From Pyrenophora tritici-repentis (taxonomy: Eukaryota; Ascomycota; Dothideomycetes; Pleosporales; Pleosporaceae): a DNA stretch of 64,000 nt. Under the pieces are notes generated by a model. The model did no database searches and was not told the DNA's origin. It saw nothing but the letters and a program-made list of their open reading frames with translations. This document shows, piece after piece, positions 38,967-49,322 of the stretch (its first letter is position 1; the number at the start of each line of letters is the position of its first letter). The position numbers and the translations under genes were made by a program. Location: contig NC_089397.1 in assembly GCF_003171515.1 (NCBI RefSeq), positions 1,984,001 through 2,048,000 of the forward strand. Reading direction: 5' to 3'.

Positions 38967-39420
38967 ACAGGAAGGATTCTCTCCTTGATGGTGGGCGCAA
39001 GGTTGAAGGTCAACAAGCCCACGTCAGAAGGTAACGATCGGCGCGGGGCGCGCAGATCACGTGACTGACATCCCGCCAAGACCAACCATCCGAGGGATGG
39101 CAGGGCGCCTAGGGATGGCAGCCATCACGAACATCATTGACATCCCAGGGATGTAAGGGATGGTCGGGATGGCACTCGACAAAGCAACGAGTATATAGTT
39201 GTGGACGATTCCCTTAATACACTCGTTGTAGTCAACTTCAAATAGTTCATCTCTTACCTAGATTGATACTAGTTATTCTATCGTTTATATAGAATTGGAT
39301 TGTTCTTCCAAATACCTAATATCCCACCTATTCGCCAGACAACCCACACAAAACCAACAACATAAGACTCACCTGCCTTAGTGCGGACCAGGAAAGAGCA
39401 GTATAACCCCTCCGTGTAAC
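38967..39420. other. Unclassified spacer with repeated gggatgg motifs
   Basis: No gene is seen. gggatgg occurs repeatedly between 39090 and 39175, and a TATA-like gtatatag is at 39189. It may be a further LTR, but I could not find clear TG..CA ends with a target duplication. Confidence 0.35.
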
Positions 39421-39628
39421 TGTAACGGGCTGAGCCCTAGGTCACATGACTAGACCAGTGGCCTAGTCGCTTCCTTCCTTCTATCACTCCTTCCCCCAGC
39501 AGCCCGTGCGCCGTGCGCCAACCCAAACAAAGCGGGATGGCCGTCCACTTCCTCTTCTTCTCTTCATCTCGACTGTAAATAGCATCTGGATTAGGTAGCT
39601 GGAATACAGTACCTATAGACTGTTCACA
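39421..39628. repeat. Solo LTR with GTAAC target duplication
   Basis: 208 bp from TGTAACGGGCTGAGCCC to CTGTTCACA, flanked by GTAAC at 39416-39420 and 39629-39633. No other copy is seen in the window. Confidence 0.7.
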
Positions 39629-39656
39629 GTAACAATTTAGCTACTACTTAATATGT

Positions 39657-40018
39657 ACTAGGATATTTTGTCAGAGGGGGCCACAGAAGCCGGCCTACCA
39701 GCATCATACCAATCTTACCTGGCAAATCTGCCCTGCTATTCGGCCCCAAAATCGAGAATGCGACTACTTGGCGCCTATCTTTTCTTAGCGCTGTGGATGC
39801 CGGTTATGGGCTTTGCGGAGAGGCTGACAAAAGCGACTGTGAATGCGGATGGTCGTGGGAACTGTCCGGTGTGGGTACAAGAAACTGTGCGAATGATTCT
39901 GATGGTCATGTGGTTTCATCATGATGCTGTGCATTGCAAAATCTGGGGCAGAGGGAATGGGCTGGACCAAATATCAGAGTGGGACCTGATGGAGAAGGGA
40001 CAGGCGATTCGCATTTAA
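39657..40018 (+). pseudogene. C-terminal fragment of a gamma-glutamylcyclotransferase-like protein
   Basis: The frame has about 120 codons with no ATG at its start. The sequence LPASYQSYLANLPCYSAP, AYLFLALWMPVMGFAERLTK and MWFHHDAVHCKIWGRGNGLD resembles the C-terminal part of fungal gamma-glutamylcyclotransferase (AIG2-like) proteins. The N-terminal fold with the YGSN glycine loop is absent; upstream lie a solo LTR and retrotransposon E. A possible splice acceptor (tgtcag) at 39669-39674 could mark the start of the last exon, but no earlier exons are found nearby. It is most simply a gene remnant left by TE insertion and deletion. Confidence 0.6.
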
Positions 40019-40409
40019 TTCTTGTCGCGGAAATGGACTTGATGTTCGACGTCGGATGATCACGTGATCGGATCGGGTCTTTGAGACTCCGGATCCGTGC
40101 CAAGGGACTGATCCATCATGTACAAATACCGGACTAGCCGTCTGATCTTTCTGATCCTTAGAGCAATCAATAATCCCACTCTTGAACGAATCTGATCGGT
40201 GTCATCCCAACAACCACAATTCTTAATGTACAGTTGGAGGACTTGTTATGAGTAGTAGTCATACCAAGAGAGATTCGTCGACGAGAGTTGAGCTAGTTGT
40301 GCATGTAGCATGCTATTATTATTGTTACATGCTTCTCATATCTGTTCCAAAGAAGCATGCATGTGGAGGTGGTCTAATTCCAACGTAGACTGTAGTAGAT
40401 CTGCAGTAC
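40019..40409. other. Intergenic, between two broken genes
   Basis: No gene is visible. A 12-bp palindrome gatcacgtgatc around an E-box core CACGTG is at about 40057-40068. Confidence 0.4.
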
Positions 40410-42185
40410 TCACACCGTGGGATTGTGATGCGGGTCAGACGAGTTATGTCCGGTTTCCACGGATGCGGCCTTACTGGGTCGTCGACGGGACCCAATCTCA
40501 AATGTAACCAATACAAGTCCCAGAAGCGCAAACGCAGTGGCTGCCCACCATGTTGGCCTCAGCGCACGCTCGTACAAGGCCAGGACAGGCACTCTGATGG
40601 TTTCCGAAAGGCCAAGGATAAATTCGCGGTTAGCCCGGGCATAAGCGCCACCGCCGACAAGCTGTTGTTGAAGGGACTGGTCTGGCATACTGGCAACGTG
40701 CGCGTTGATCTCCTGATCGAAAATGATGGATGGCACCGTGACACCCCAGACCAGAGCAAAGCTGCGGAGAAAGTTGAACAGGGTGGTGATGGCCCACATG
40801 TCCGACTCGGGCAGCTGTGCTTGCAAGTGGGGTAAGAGAGTCGATAACAGCAGCCCGTTTCCAATGGCAGCGACTATCTGGAGAATCACATGCACAGCTA
40901 GGCTGCTGGTATGTTTAAGCATGGTGAAACAGCCGAGGCCAATAGCTAAAAAGGTAAAAGCCAAGGCATGGAGTATAATTACGCCGTTTGCCTTGAGCGA
41001 AGATGCGACGCCGCCGCCGACAATGGCCGTTACCATCATAGCGATGATGGTAGGCAGTAGGTTGACACCAGCGTCGAAATGGGATTTTTGGAGGACGGCC
41101 TAGAAGTAGACCATAAGGTAGTAGTTGATCCACATCAGAAGCATGCTTTGAATGAAACTCTGCATCTGTACAGTTACTAGCACTGGGGTACTCAGCAGCC
41201 GCGCTGGAACAAGCGGCACACTATTGCCAATGGTGAAGCGCTCATGCAGGGCAAAGATGACGAAGCCGACAACACCTAGGACGAGCGGGAAGATGACACG
41301 CCATGAAGACCAGGCAAACATGTGACCGCCAAAGGTCAGAGGAAGCAATATTGCAATGGCGCTGGCTGAGAAGAGGACATTTCCAATAACGTCGATGCGG
41401 GACAACCTCTCCCTCAACGATCCTGCGGTTGGGGTGCGGGTCAATCGTTTGATAGTGGCGGCCTGAGGAAGAAGGAGCAAGATACCGGCGCCGACTATGG
41501 GGAGGTTGATGTAGAAGACCCAGCGCCAGGAGGTTCCGCTGAGAATGGCGCCACCTATGATGGGTGCCAGAATCAGGCCCAGCGAGGAGGTAGCCATGAC
41601 GAGACCGATAAACTTGGGACGTTCCTGCAAAGGGACCAAGTCGCTGATGATGATCTCTGCCACCAGCGGCACCGCACCTCCACCAATGCCCTGGATCGTG
41701 CGGCCAACTATCAAGGCGGCATATGAGGGCGCAGCGCCAGCCATTGCACTTCCAATGGCGAGCAGCAGCACACTCGCCAGAAGAATGGGAAGGCGACCGA
41801 AGATCTCAGCCAATTGGCCAGTCAACGGCTGCAGGACAGTCGAGGCGAGCGTGTACGAGTTGACGATCCACGTGTACTGCCTTGAGCCTAGTGCGGTCGC
41901 AATGGTCGAGACGGCAGTGACGACAATGGTGCCATCCATTGTGACGACGAAGCCGGATGCACAGAGGGCAGAGAGTAGGACCCAAAAGTGCCAGTCACGA
42001 GGTGAGTATGCAGACACGGAAGATGGGTCAGAGTTGTCGCTATGGTCTACATGCTTTTCTGAGGCGGGTTCTGAGGCAGGCTCCGAGGCGGGGACTTGTT
42101 TGGCTCCATTGGCACAATATTCGGGAACAGCGCCAACGGGGGAGGCGTCTTGCGTCGACGGCTGGTCTGGCGGTTGGGACTGCAT
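40410..42185 (-). pseudogene. MFS drug-type (DHA2, 14-TM) transporter with one nonsense codon
   Basis: A single-exon frame of 591 codons is interrupted only by TAG at 41102-41100. Both sides are in the same frame and join perfectly in the family motif: YLMVYF, stop, AVLQKS, where relatives have Gln. CAG to TAG is one C-to-T change in the CpA context favoured by RIP. The N-terminal half has motif A/B-like features (DGTIVVTAVSTIATALG; QLAEIFGRLPILL; GRTIQGIGGGAVPLV) and motif C (GLVMATSSLGLILAPIIGG). The C-terminal half (LLPTIIAMMVTAIVGGG to the end) keeps several membrane segments. These carriers export toxins and drugs by proton antiport. As read it is a pseudogene or yields a truncated 361-residue protein; a sequencing error or stop readthrough is the alternative. 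Confidence 0.85.
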
Positions 42186-42464
42186 GGATAATGTGTGGTG
42201 GGGATTGTGGAGGGAAAGAGTGACGGGTTGAAAGGGCGCTCAGATGATTGATGGAGAGGAACAAGAGGCTGACTAAGGGTCCCGGAGACATTTGAAGGTA
42301 ATAATATCAGGAATTTGACACGCCGGAGACTTTTGCACTTTCGGAGACATGCTGCGCTGCACGTGACTTGCATTTAGTCTCCAATTCGTTCGCCTCGCCA
42401 TGGCGAAACCCTTGTTTACTTGGTCGCTTTGGCAATTATATCCCATTGTGAATTACTGGGCTAT
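42186..42464. promoter_or_regulatory. Upstream region of the MFS gene and 3' flank of ATP11
   Basis: 279 bp between the MFS start and the ATP11 stop, both on the minus strand. I see no clear motif. Confidence 0.3.
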
Positions 42465-43793
42465 CTATTGCACCATATCCGCCTCATCTAACAACGCATC
42501 AATGTCAAACTCTTCGCTGCCAGCCGTAAACAGCTCGAGAAGCCGCCGTCGGCGTGCACCAATGCTTCTCGCGTCGGCGGCATAGAACCTGTTGCAGTGA
42601 ATGCAGTCAATCAAAGTGTGTCCGCGCGAGGCAGTGATCAGAGTATATTGTGTGAGTTGTCTGTTGTGCTGTCATGGCCACCTTATATGTAGCCATAATC
42701 AGGGTCTATTTACATGACGTATCTCTGATGCTGGTAAGAGGAGAAGGTGCTCATGGAGGGGAGGGAGGAGCGCCAGGACAACACAAGTGACATGCGCAAT
42801 ACCCTTGCCTCACAAACCGCAACAGAACCTCTGCGCCAGCATGAGCAGCAAGCGGGCCGCGTCGGCCCCGATGCCGTTGACCTCGCCTTGGAGCAGCACA
42901 ACGCCGTTGCTCTTGGCCAGCTCGAGGTGCAGCGTCGCAGTCGTGTGCGGATGCGCATGCACCCCGCGGCGTTGGAACTCGTTCAAACGCGTCATGGATA
43001 GCGTCGCGGCATCAGGCGCGGGGAATGCCCACTGTAGGTAGTGCAGAGTCGCACGCTGTTGCTGAGATTCTTGCTGATCCGGGGCTGCGGCGGAGAGCGA
43101 AGGTGGCAGCGGCAGCGGCTGCGGCAGCGGCTGCGGCAGCGGCAGTGGCAGCGGCAGTACAAAACGCGGATGCGCGCGCGCCGTCTCAGTGATGCGCTCA
43201 TACGTCGACCATGGAATTGCTGCGCAAAGAGAGGATGCCGACGTCGCGTGGCGCAGCCGCCATACGGCCTCTATCTCAGCGAAGCCTAGGCTCTTTGCCT
43301 TGTCGACGTCCAGAAAAGCTGCGAGCTTCTTGAGCGGGCTCGATACTTGGTCCACTTCAGCGACTAGCACCCGTGGGGCTGGCCCTGCATGCTGCACCCC
43401 TGCCGCTGCCGTACCGGTAGTATCGTAATGGCTAGCTTGAGCTTGTCGAATGTGGCCTAACCCGTGACGGTGGCGCAACTGATCTACGTTTGCCAGACCC
43501 AGCCTTTGCGGCGAGGGTATCATCGTTAGCCATCTCATCTCTCTCTCCATGGCCAGGCTTGGCACGACAGCCGGTCGCCTACTTGGGGTCCGAGGCAGTA
43601 CTCACTCGTGCGCTCGTCGTTCCAGCTGGCTTCTGTAGCGTGCATACACTCGTTCTGATGGCGCCGCGGGCTGGTGTGGGCTTAGGATTGTTCGGTCCGG
43701 TACGCCTTGGACGGTTGCGTAGCCGCACCGACGGGAAGCGCGGCTGCAAGTCAGACGGTGGCGTGCGGCAATGCGCACTACTGGAGACATCAT
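42465..43793 (-). pseudogene. ATP11: ATP11-like mitochondrial F1-ATPase assembly factor, split by a solo LTR
   Basis: Exon 1 (43793-43606) encodes an Arg-rich mitochondrial presequence (MMSPVVRIAARHRLTC then SRRCGYATV) and SERVYARYRSQLERRAHE. A 102-bp GTGAGT..CAAAG intron with a CTAAC branch site joins it to exon 2 (from 43503), giving HELGLANVDQLR, as expected for the family. Exon 2 carries the ATP11 core: AAFLDVDKAKSLGFAEIEA, VWRLRHATSASSLCAAIP, HYLQWAFPAPDAATLSM, and GADAARLLLMLAQRF. There a 235-bp solo LTR (42590-42824) interrupts the codons; after it FYAADARSIGARRRR to DEADMVQ and the stop continue in frame. Without the LTR the protein would be 328 residues, normal for fungi. A Leu-Pro-Gln repeat lies near 43090-43160. 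Atp11 binds the F1 beta subunit before assembly, so loss should impair respiration unless another copy exists. Confidence 0.8.
42590..42824. repeat. Solo LTR inserted in ATP11
   Basis: 235 bp from TGTTGCAGTGAATGC to AAACCGCAACA, flanked by GAACC at 42585-42589 and 42825-42829. The same LTR family is at 48298-48533. Confidence 0.88.
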
Positions 43794-45309
43794 GACCCTG
43801 ACGTGATGTACTATATTGGAGTGCGCGCGCCGACGAGTGAGTGTAGACGACCGGCGCCCGCGACACGTTGAAGGCATCACGTTGTGTGGCCATCGAAGTG
43901 TGGGACAGATCGACCTGATGCAAGCCTTCGATGCCGATAAGGCTAGATATGCCGACGACCTTCGAATCTGCGAACTGTGCCTATACCTCTAAGGCTGATG
44001 CTGCACGCTGCAACTAACCTAGGTAGGTGTAAGGGGCTACGCTCAGGGAGCAATCGCACAGGTATACTGGAGTTGTGTTCGATGGGGAAGAGAACTACAA
44101 GCTATCTCGTGCTGAAGGTTGTTCGGAGAGCAGCTCGCAATAACCTTCTGCCTATGGACTGTGCGGATGGTCTAAGTGTTGTTTAGACGCGTGTGGTTGC
44201 TCTGTGCGTCTCGCACACGTGACTGAGATACCATCGAGGATTCGCCAACTGGGCTCTAGCCCATCACAATTATGCGGTGAAGGGAAGAAGGTTGTAGTGT
44301 TCGTAGGGTTGGCTCGAGCGGCGATCGCAATTTCCCGAAAGGGTTTAGTTTTGGAATAGGGGGTGTTCTGTGTCGCCATACCTGAGTAGGTGAAGGAGAA
44401 GGCCCGGCGATAACGGTCAGCACTTTGAAGGATCAAGCGGCACTTTGAAGGATCAGGACTCGGCAACCACGCCGTAGTCGCGTGACCGCCCGTCAACGGC
44501 GGCGCGCCACCAATCAATCAGTGAGCGCTCGTCCACGAGCACCCACGCTTCTGCCAATCAGTAGATGCCTGCCTATGAGCATCTTAGATCCTACCAGTCA
44601 GATGTTTGGATCCTCTGTAAACAATATAACGCTCGTTTATAAGTATGACGTTCTTTCGTACAATACGGTAAAGTGTTGCTGCGTTGTGGTGTTCGTGAAA
44701 GTGGGCCGTGCACCACGCCTGGTACCGTGTCCGTGCACGCAATGCGCGACCTTGTGCTTCCGTGGTTTTGGTGTTCGTTCAAAAGTGGGGCCCACCAATC
44801 AGGGTCACTTCGCCAAGCCCACGTGATGGCGCGATCCCACGCTTCCTTTGTTCCCCAGCCACCCGTCATCCCTCTACTTCGACCTCGACCTCACCACCAT
44901 TCATAGTCATCAACATCACACTCTTGCGAAACGCTGCTATAAGTCATTCTTTGATTCTGTCCTCCAACGAATCGCGCCCTCCGCCCTCGCTTCTCCCGTT
45001 GCGCGTATCGAATACTCGACGTAGTTCACCATCCTTGTGATCTCACAAGGCCCCTGGCGGTAAAGGTAGACGGCTCAGGTCCGAGCCTGGTTTCGTCTCT
45101 CGGCTGCCGTCCGCGGGGTGGGCTTCAGCTCGTCTATTGCGAGCGCGTACCCGGTGTTTGCGACGGTCGTGGTGAACAACACACAGAGTCAAGGCTGCTC
45201 CAAAGCCTGGGCGGGCGGGTTACCTTGCGCATCTGCGTCGATAACTTCTTTCATTGCGACTGCGCCAAGGGGGATTCGGTAAGTGCAGGAGTGCTTTTAG
45301 GTAGCTGAT
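43794..45309. other. Intergenic region between ATP11 and the hypothetical gene
   Basis: About 1.5 kb holding the divergent promoters of ATP11 (minus) and the gene at 45310 (plus). Overlapping short frames are not convincing. CT-rich tracts near 44870-45000 could be promoter or 5' UTR sequence. Confidence 0.4.
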
Positions 45310-46959
45310 ATGAATTTTAATCTAGATTTCAAGGCGCTTGCCTATCCTGCTTCGAACTTGTCTGTCGACGAGCCCGTATGGCCATTGCTTTGTTCCCTCG
45401 TCTTCCGGTGTGATGACCCCAAGCTCGCAACGTTGCTGCTCGTTGCTAGCATACCCACAGCCCATGGCACGGAGAGCCAGTTCGTGTTGCAGTACGATGC
45501 TGATACGTTGATGCCCTCCGCGGTCAAACTGTCTACCGGTAACGGACATGTTACGCAATCACAGCTGGACGAGATCCTGCCTGTCAAGGGTAAGGGCAAA
45601 AAGCGCCCTGATATCAAGACCCTTGAGCTATCAACCAAGGGCCTGTCCCCTCTCTGGTGTTCAGCCAGCGACCTATCATTTAGTCCCAAGCCTGGATTTG
45701 AGCCCGCTTTCCAGGCACTTGTCGATCTTGCCAAAACAACAACGGTCCATGTTGTTCTTGACTACAGCCATGTGCGCAAGGAATACCAGGGTATGTTCAA
45801 AGCTTTCAGCAAGGCAACCAAGGGACTAGTCGGCTACCCTGTTGAAGCCCTACTCGTTAAACAAGGGCTAAGGAAAGCAAGCTGGGAGGTATTTGCGCCT
45901 ACCGAAGCTGCTGGAGCGCCGCCTGCTTACGAGGGCTCTCGCACCCGTAAGCGTTCAAGGCAGAGTAAGTTGCTCGGTACCGCAGCCTGTGCTCATTGAC
46001 TGAGCCACACAGGAAGCCCCAACTCACCTGTTCAGCCGCCGAGGTGCTGGACTCCTAAGTCGCCGACGGGATCGCACTCGTCCGAGAAGACCATACCATT
46101 CAGTCCAGATGCTGCAGCTGCAGCCCTTGGACGGGCGCAACTCGAATACCAGACCGAGGTCATCAATACGGCCATCGAGAAGCGGCTTTCTGCGCATCTC
46201 AATAAAGTCAACGCTCTGCAAGCCGAAGGAATCGACGCCGCGATTGCCAGACAGCTTCCAGCCTACTTCAATGAAGCTCGGCATACTGAGGCTGTCGACG
46301 CTGCGGTAAGCAGACAGCTCGACACGGCTCTACAAGCCCGCCTACCCAACGCCTTGGAAGATCTCCTCGTCCCGAAGTCTCTGCCCAGCTCGCCCGCCAC
46401 CTCCTTTGCCTCCTTCGACTCCCGCGGTAATCGATACTCTAAGCTTCCACCACTCACAGTCGTCGGCCGGACAATGCTCCCACACCTCCGGACCCACCTC
46501 ACCGATCAATTCAAGCTGTACCAGCAGCAACAGCTCCAGCGCTTCGAGAAGATGGTCGATACAAAGTACAGCGACGTCGAGAGAGCTGCTTATGATGATC
46601 GTGTGGAGGCACAAGGGGAGTTCGAGACGGAGATGGAGGAACACAAGGCCGAAATCTCGTTGCTGAGGAAAGACACGGTCGACGAACTCTGGCGAGAGGG
46701 CGACAAAATCCTCGAGCAGGGCAGGGCGGTGTGCTTGGCGTTCGGCGAGGACATCAATGAACAGCCCTTTGGGATTTGTGACAGGATCGATAGGCTGAAT
46801 AGGAATGCGCTGAGGAAGATGGTGGTGGCTGAGGTGAGCAGGCAGCAGAGGAGGAAGAGGGGTATACCGAAGGGGTGGGGAAGGAATTTACTGAGAGGAA
46901 AGCATAAATTGTTAGGAAGGAGGAGGCGGCAGGCGGACGATGAGTGGGCTGACGTCTGA
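45310..46959 (+). CDS. Hypothetical protein, possibly lineage-specific
   Basis: Two exons, 45310-45964 and 46013-46959, with a 48-bp GTAAGT..CACAG intron, encode 533 residues. I do not recognise a known domain. The N-terminal 210 residues look folded (MNFNLDFKALAYPASNL; TTTVHVVLDYSHVRKEYQG) and are followed by a basic stretch (RTRKRSRQ) that could be a nuclear signal. The second half is rich in Ala, Glu and Gln with heptad-like helices (YQTEVINTAIEKRLSAHLNK; AIARQLPAYFNEARH; KLYQQQQLQRFEKMV). It ends in a strongly basic tail (RRKRGIPKGWGRNLLR). Codon continuity, clean splice sites and lack of stops support a real gene. A nucleic-acid- or chromatin-associated coiled-coil protein is a guess only. 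Confidence 0.7.
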
Positions 46960-47882
46960 TGTGATGCTTTGGATAACGAAGTCACGACATCTGGCTTGCT
47001 AGGCATTCTCCCACGTATCCCATTTCTCTAGTACATTAACGACGCTAAAGCGCCTCCTCCTCAGGCCCGCCACGCGCGCCACAACAGCATCACACCGCTA
47101 AGCCACACCTGAGCGCACCGAGCGTAAAGCAAAGCAGCTTGCTGAGGCGCTTGGCTCGTCTAGTCTCTTGCCGCGAGGAAAACGATAGACAAGACACCGG
47201 CCCTGCAGAGCCTGAAGGTTGCCAAGCGGCTCGTTAACCTGCGCTAGCTGACGACCACTTACTATGCAGCTTTGATAAATGGTGGAGAGCTCAGACCGCC
47301 TGCTACCGCAGGTCAAGCATCGCGACCGTATGTTGGATGATCTTAGGATCTGGCTGCCGGAGAGGGTGTTGCCGCCGAAGTAGCAAGGAAGAGTGCGCTG
47401 CGCTACATTCTTTGTCCCACTCTTGCTAAGCAGCACTTGGAGAAAGGGAAGAAGAAGGTCCTACAGGCGCAGACCAAGGCACAGTGCAGCCTGTTGCTGC
47501 CACGCTTAAGCGGCAAGCCAAGGTAGGTATAGATTACATTGTTAGGCTCGCCTATTCTCTCTTGTGAAGATCGTCCGAAGATAATCTAGGTGTGAAGATT
47601 ACCCTAAGGCGATCTAGGGTTGGTTCTCGGGGAATAAGTGAGTCGTCTGGACACAGGGGCTTGTATAGCACGATTAGTAGATTAATATAACAAAGTACTT
47701 GATAGGTATGAGGACTAAATAGGCATGCAGACCACCTCAAAATCCCTAAGAAAATCCTACCTACCCAAGAGGCTGCCCTGGATCCCAGTGGAATCCATTA
47801 TATTTTGGTGGTTATCGATAAAGTCAAAAAATTACAGGGGGGTGGGATCCATTACCGTACCTAGTGGGATCCATTAGGCCTA
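46960..47882. other. Decayed TE sequence with repeated gtgggatccatta motifs
   Basis: No intact gene. Around 47420-47500 a plus-strand frame reads KQHLEKGKKKVLQAQTKAQ, like the basic C-terminus of a transposase, amid stops. Near the right edge the motif gtggRatccatta occurs three times (about 47799, 47847 and 47867). This resembles the doubled motif in the TIR of the pogo elements, so an old DNA-transposon end is likely. Confidence 0.4.
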
Positions 47883-48297
47883 ACGTGGTTCACAAGCGAG
47901 TCGCTCCGACGCGCTGGAAAGCGCCCCCGACGCGACTGCGAGCCGAATTCAAAACGCCTAGATAAAGTAGAAGAGGAGGCGATAGTCTACCGTATTCTTG
48001 AGGAGTCTACGCGAGGATTTGCGCCTACAAAGGCTGACGTTCGAGTAATAGCTGATGAACTATTATATGAGCGGGGGAGCAGCCCTATTAGCAAGAACGG
48101 GGTTGACAACTTTGTAAAGAGGACTCCTAAGCTCCGTACGCGCTGGAGCCGTCCTTATAATCACCAGCGAGCTACCTGCGAGGACCCAGCGGCTATTCAG
48201 CGCTAGTTTGATCTAGTTAAGGCGACGAAGAAGAAGTAGGGTATTATAGACGACGATATCTACAACTTTAATAAAACTGGCTTTACAATAGGCAAGA

Positions 48298-48533
48298 TGT
48301 TGCAGTATATGCACTCAATCAAAGTGTAACCGCGCGAGGCAGTCATCAGAGTATATTGTGTTCTGTCTGTTGTTGTGCTGTCATGGCCACCTTATATGTA
48401 GCCATAATCAGGGTCTATTTACATGACGTATCTCTGATGCTGGTAAGGGGAGAATGTGCTCATGGAGGAGAGGGAGGAGCGCCAGGACAACGCACGTGAC
48501 ATGCGCAATACCCTTGCCTCACAAACCGCAACA
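48298..48533. repeat. Solo LTR in element F (same family as in ATP11)
   Basis: 236 bp from TGTTGCAGTATATGC to AAACCGCAACA, flanked by CAAGA at 48293-48297 and 48534-48538. Confidence 0.88.
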
Positions 48534-49025
48534 CAAGATTTTATCACAGTTAGTTATCACAGGCTCTAAAGGCTCTAGCAAAAAGAAGCGGATACAGCCA
48601 GGAAACCGTGAGTGGGCTAATGTGATCCAAGGCATAGGCGCGTTAGGTCGTTGGCTACTACCCTTTGTTATCTTTGCGGGCAAGGTACTCATCAACATCT
48701 GGTTTAAGAGCCTACCTACTAATTAGGTTCTTCAAGTTAGTCCTAATAGTTGGACAAACAATCAGCTTGCTCTTGCGTGGTTAGAGCACTTTGATACCTA
48801 TACAAAGAGCTGTACTATTGGTGGGTATAGACTGCTTATCATTGACGGCCATGAGAGCCACTACTCTGTCAAATTTCAAGATCTTTGTAAGGAGAAGAAT
48901 ATTATTCTTCTCTGTATGCCTGCGCACTCGTCTTGTATATTACAGCCTCTTAATGTCGCCTGCTTCGCGCCGTTAAAGCGCAAGTATAGCGACGTAGTTT
49001 CAGGCTTAGCACGCAACCGCACCTA

Positions 49026-49322
49026 TGTCACGAGAGGCAACGAGCAGTAATCTCAGAACTTATGAAGAAGTTTGATTTGTGTGCTACGTACAGTACTCAA
49101 GTGTAAATACAAGACGTTGCGTGAAGAAAAGAAGTGGAGAGTTCCACCAGAGAAAGATATATAGCGGAAGGAAGCTTGTGTGACGTCATACAGATGTCGG
49201 GGCAGTAGCATACTGTCGAGGATAGTACATTGCGCTGTTGCGATAGGAGCGTACGGGTTAAGAGCAGGGTCGCATGGGTCAGAGGCAGGAGTGTCAAGGG
49301 GACCACGGTGGTTACCGTGACA
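49026..49322. repeat. Second solo LTR in element F, different family
   Basis: 297 bp from TGTCACGAGAGGC to GTTACCGTGACA, flanked by ACCTA at 49021-49025 and 49323-49327. Removing it joins the transposase sequence on both sides. Confidence 0.8.

Noticed and set aside
38970..39415. A further solo LTR
   Set aside because: TATA-like and repeated motifs are present, but no matching TG..CA ends with a target duplication could be found.
41545..42231. 228-codon plus-strand ORF
   Set aside because: Antisense of the MFS gene; no recognisable domain.
42400..42585. Short plus-strand ORF starting MAKPLFTWSLWQLYP
   Set aside because: Antisense of the ATP11 C-terminal exon.
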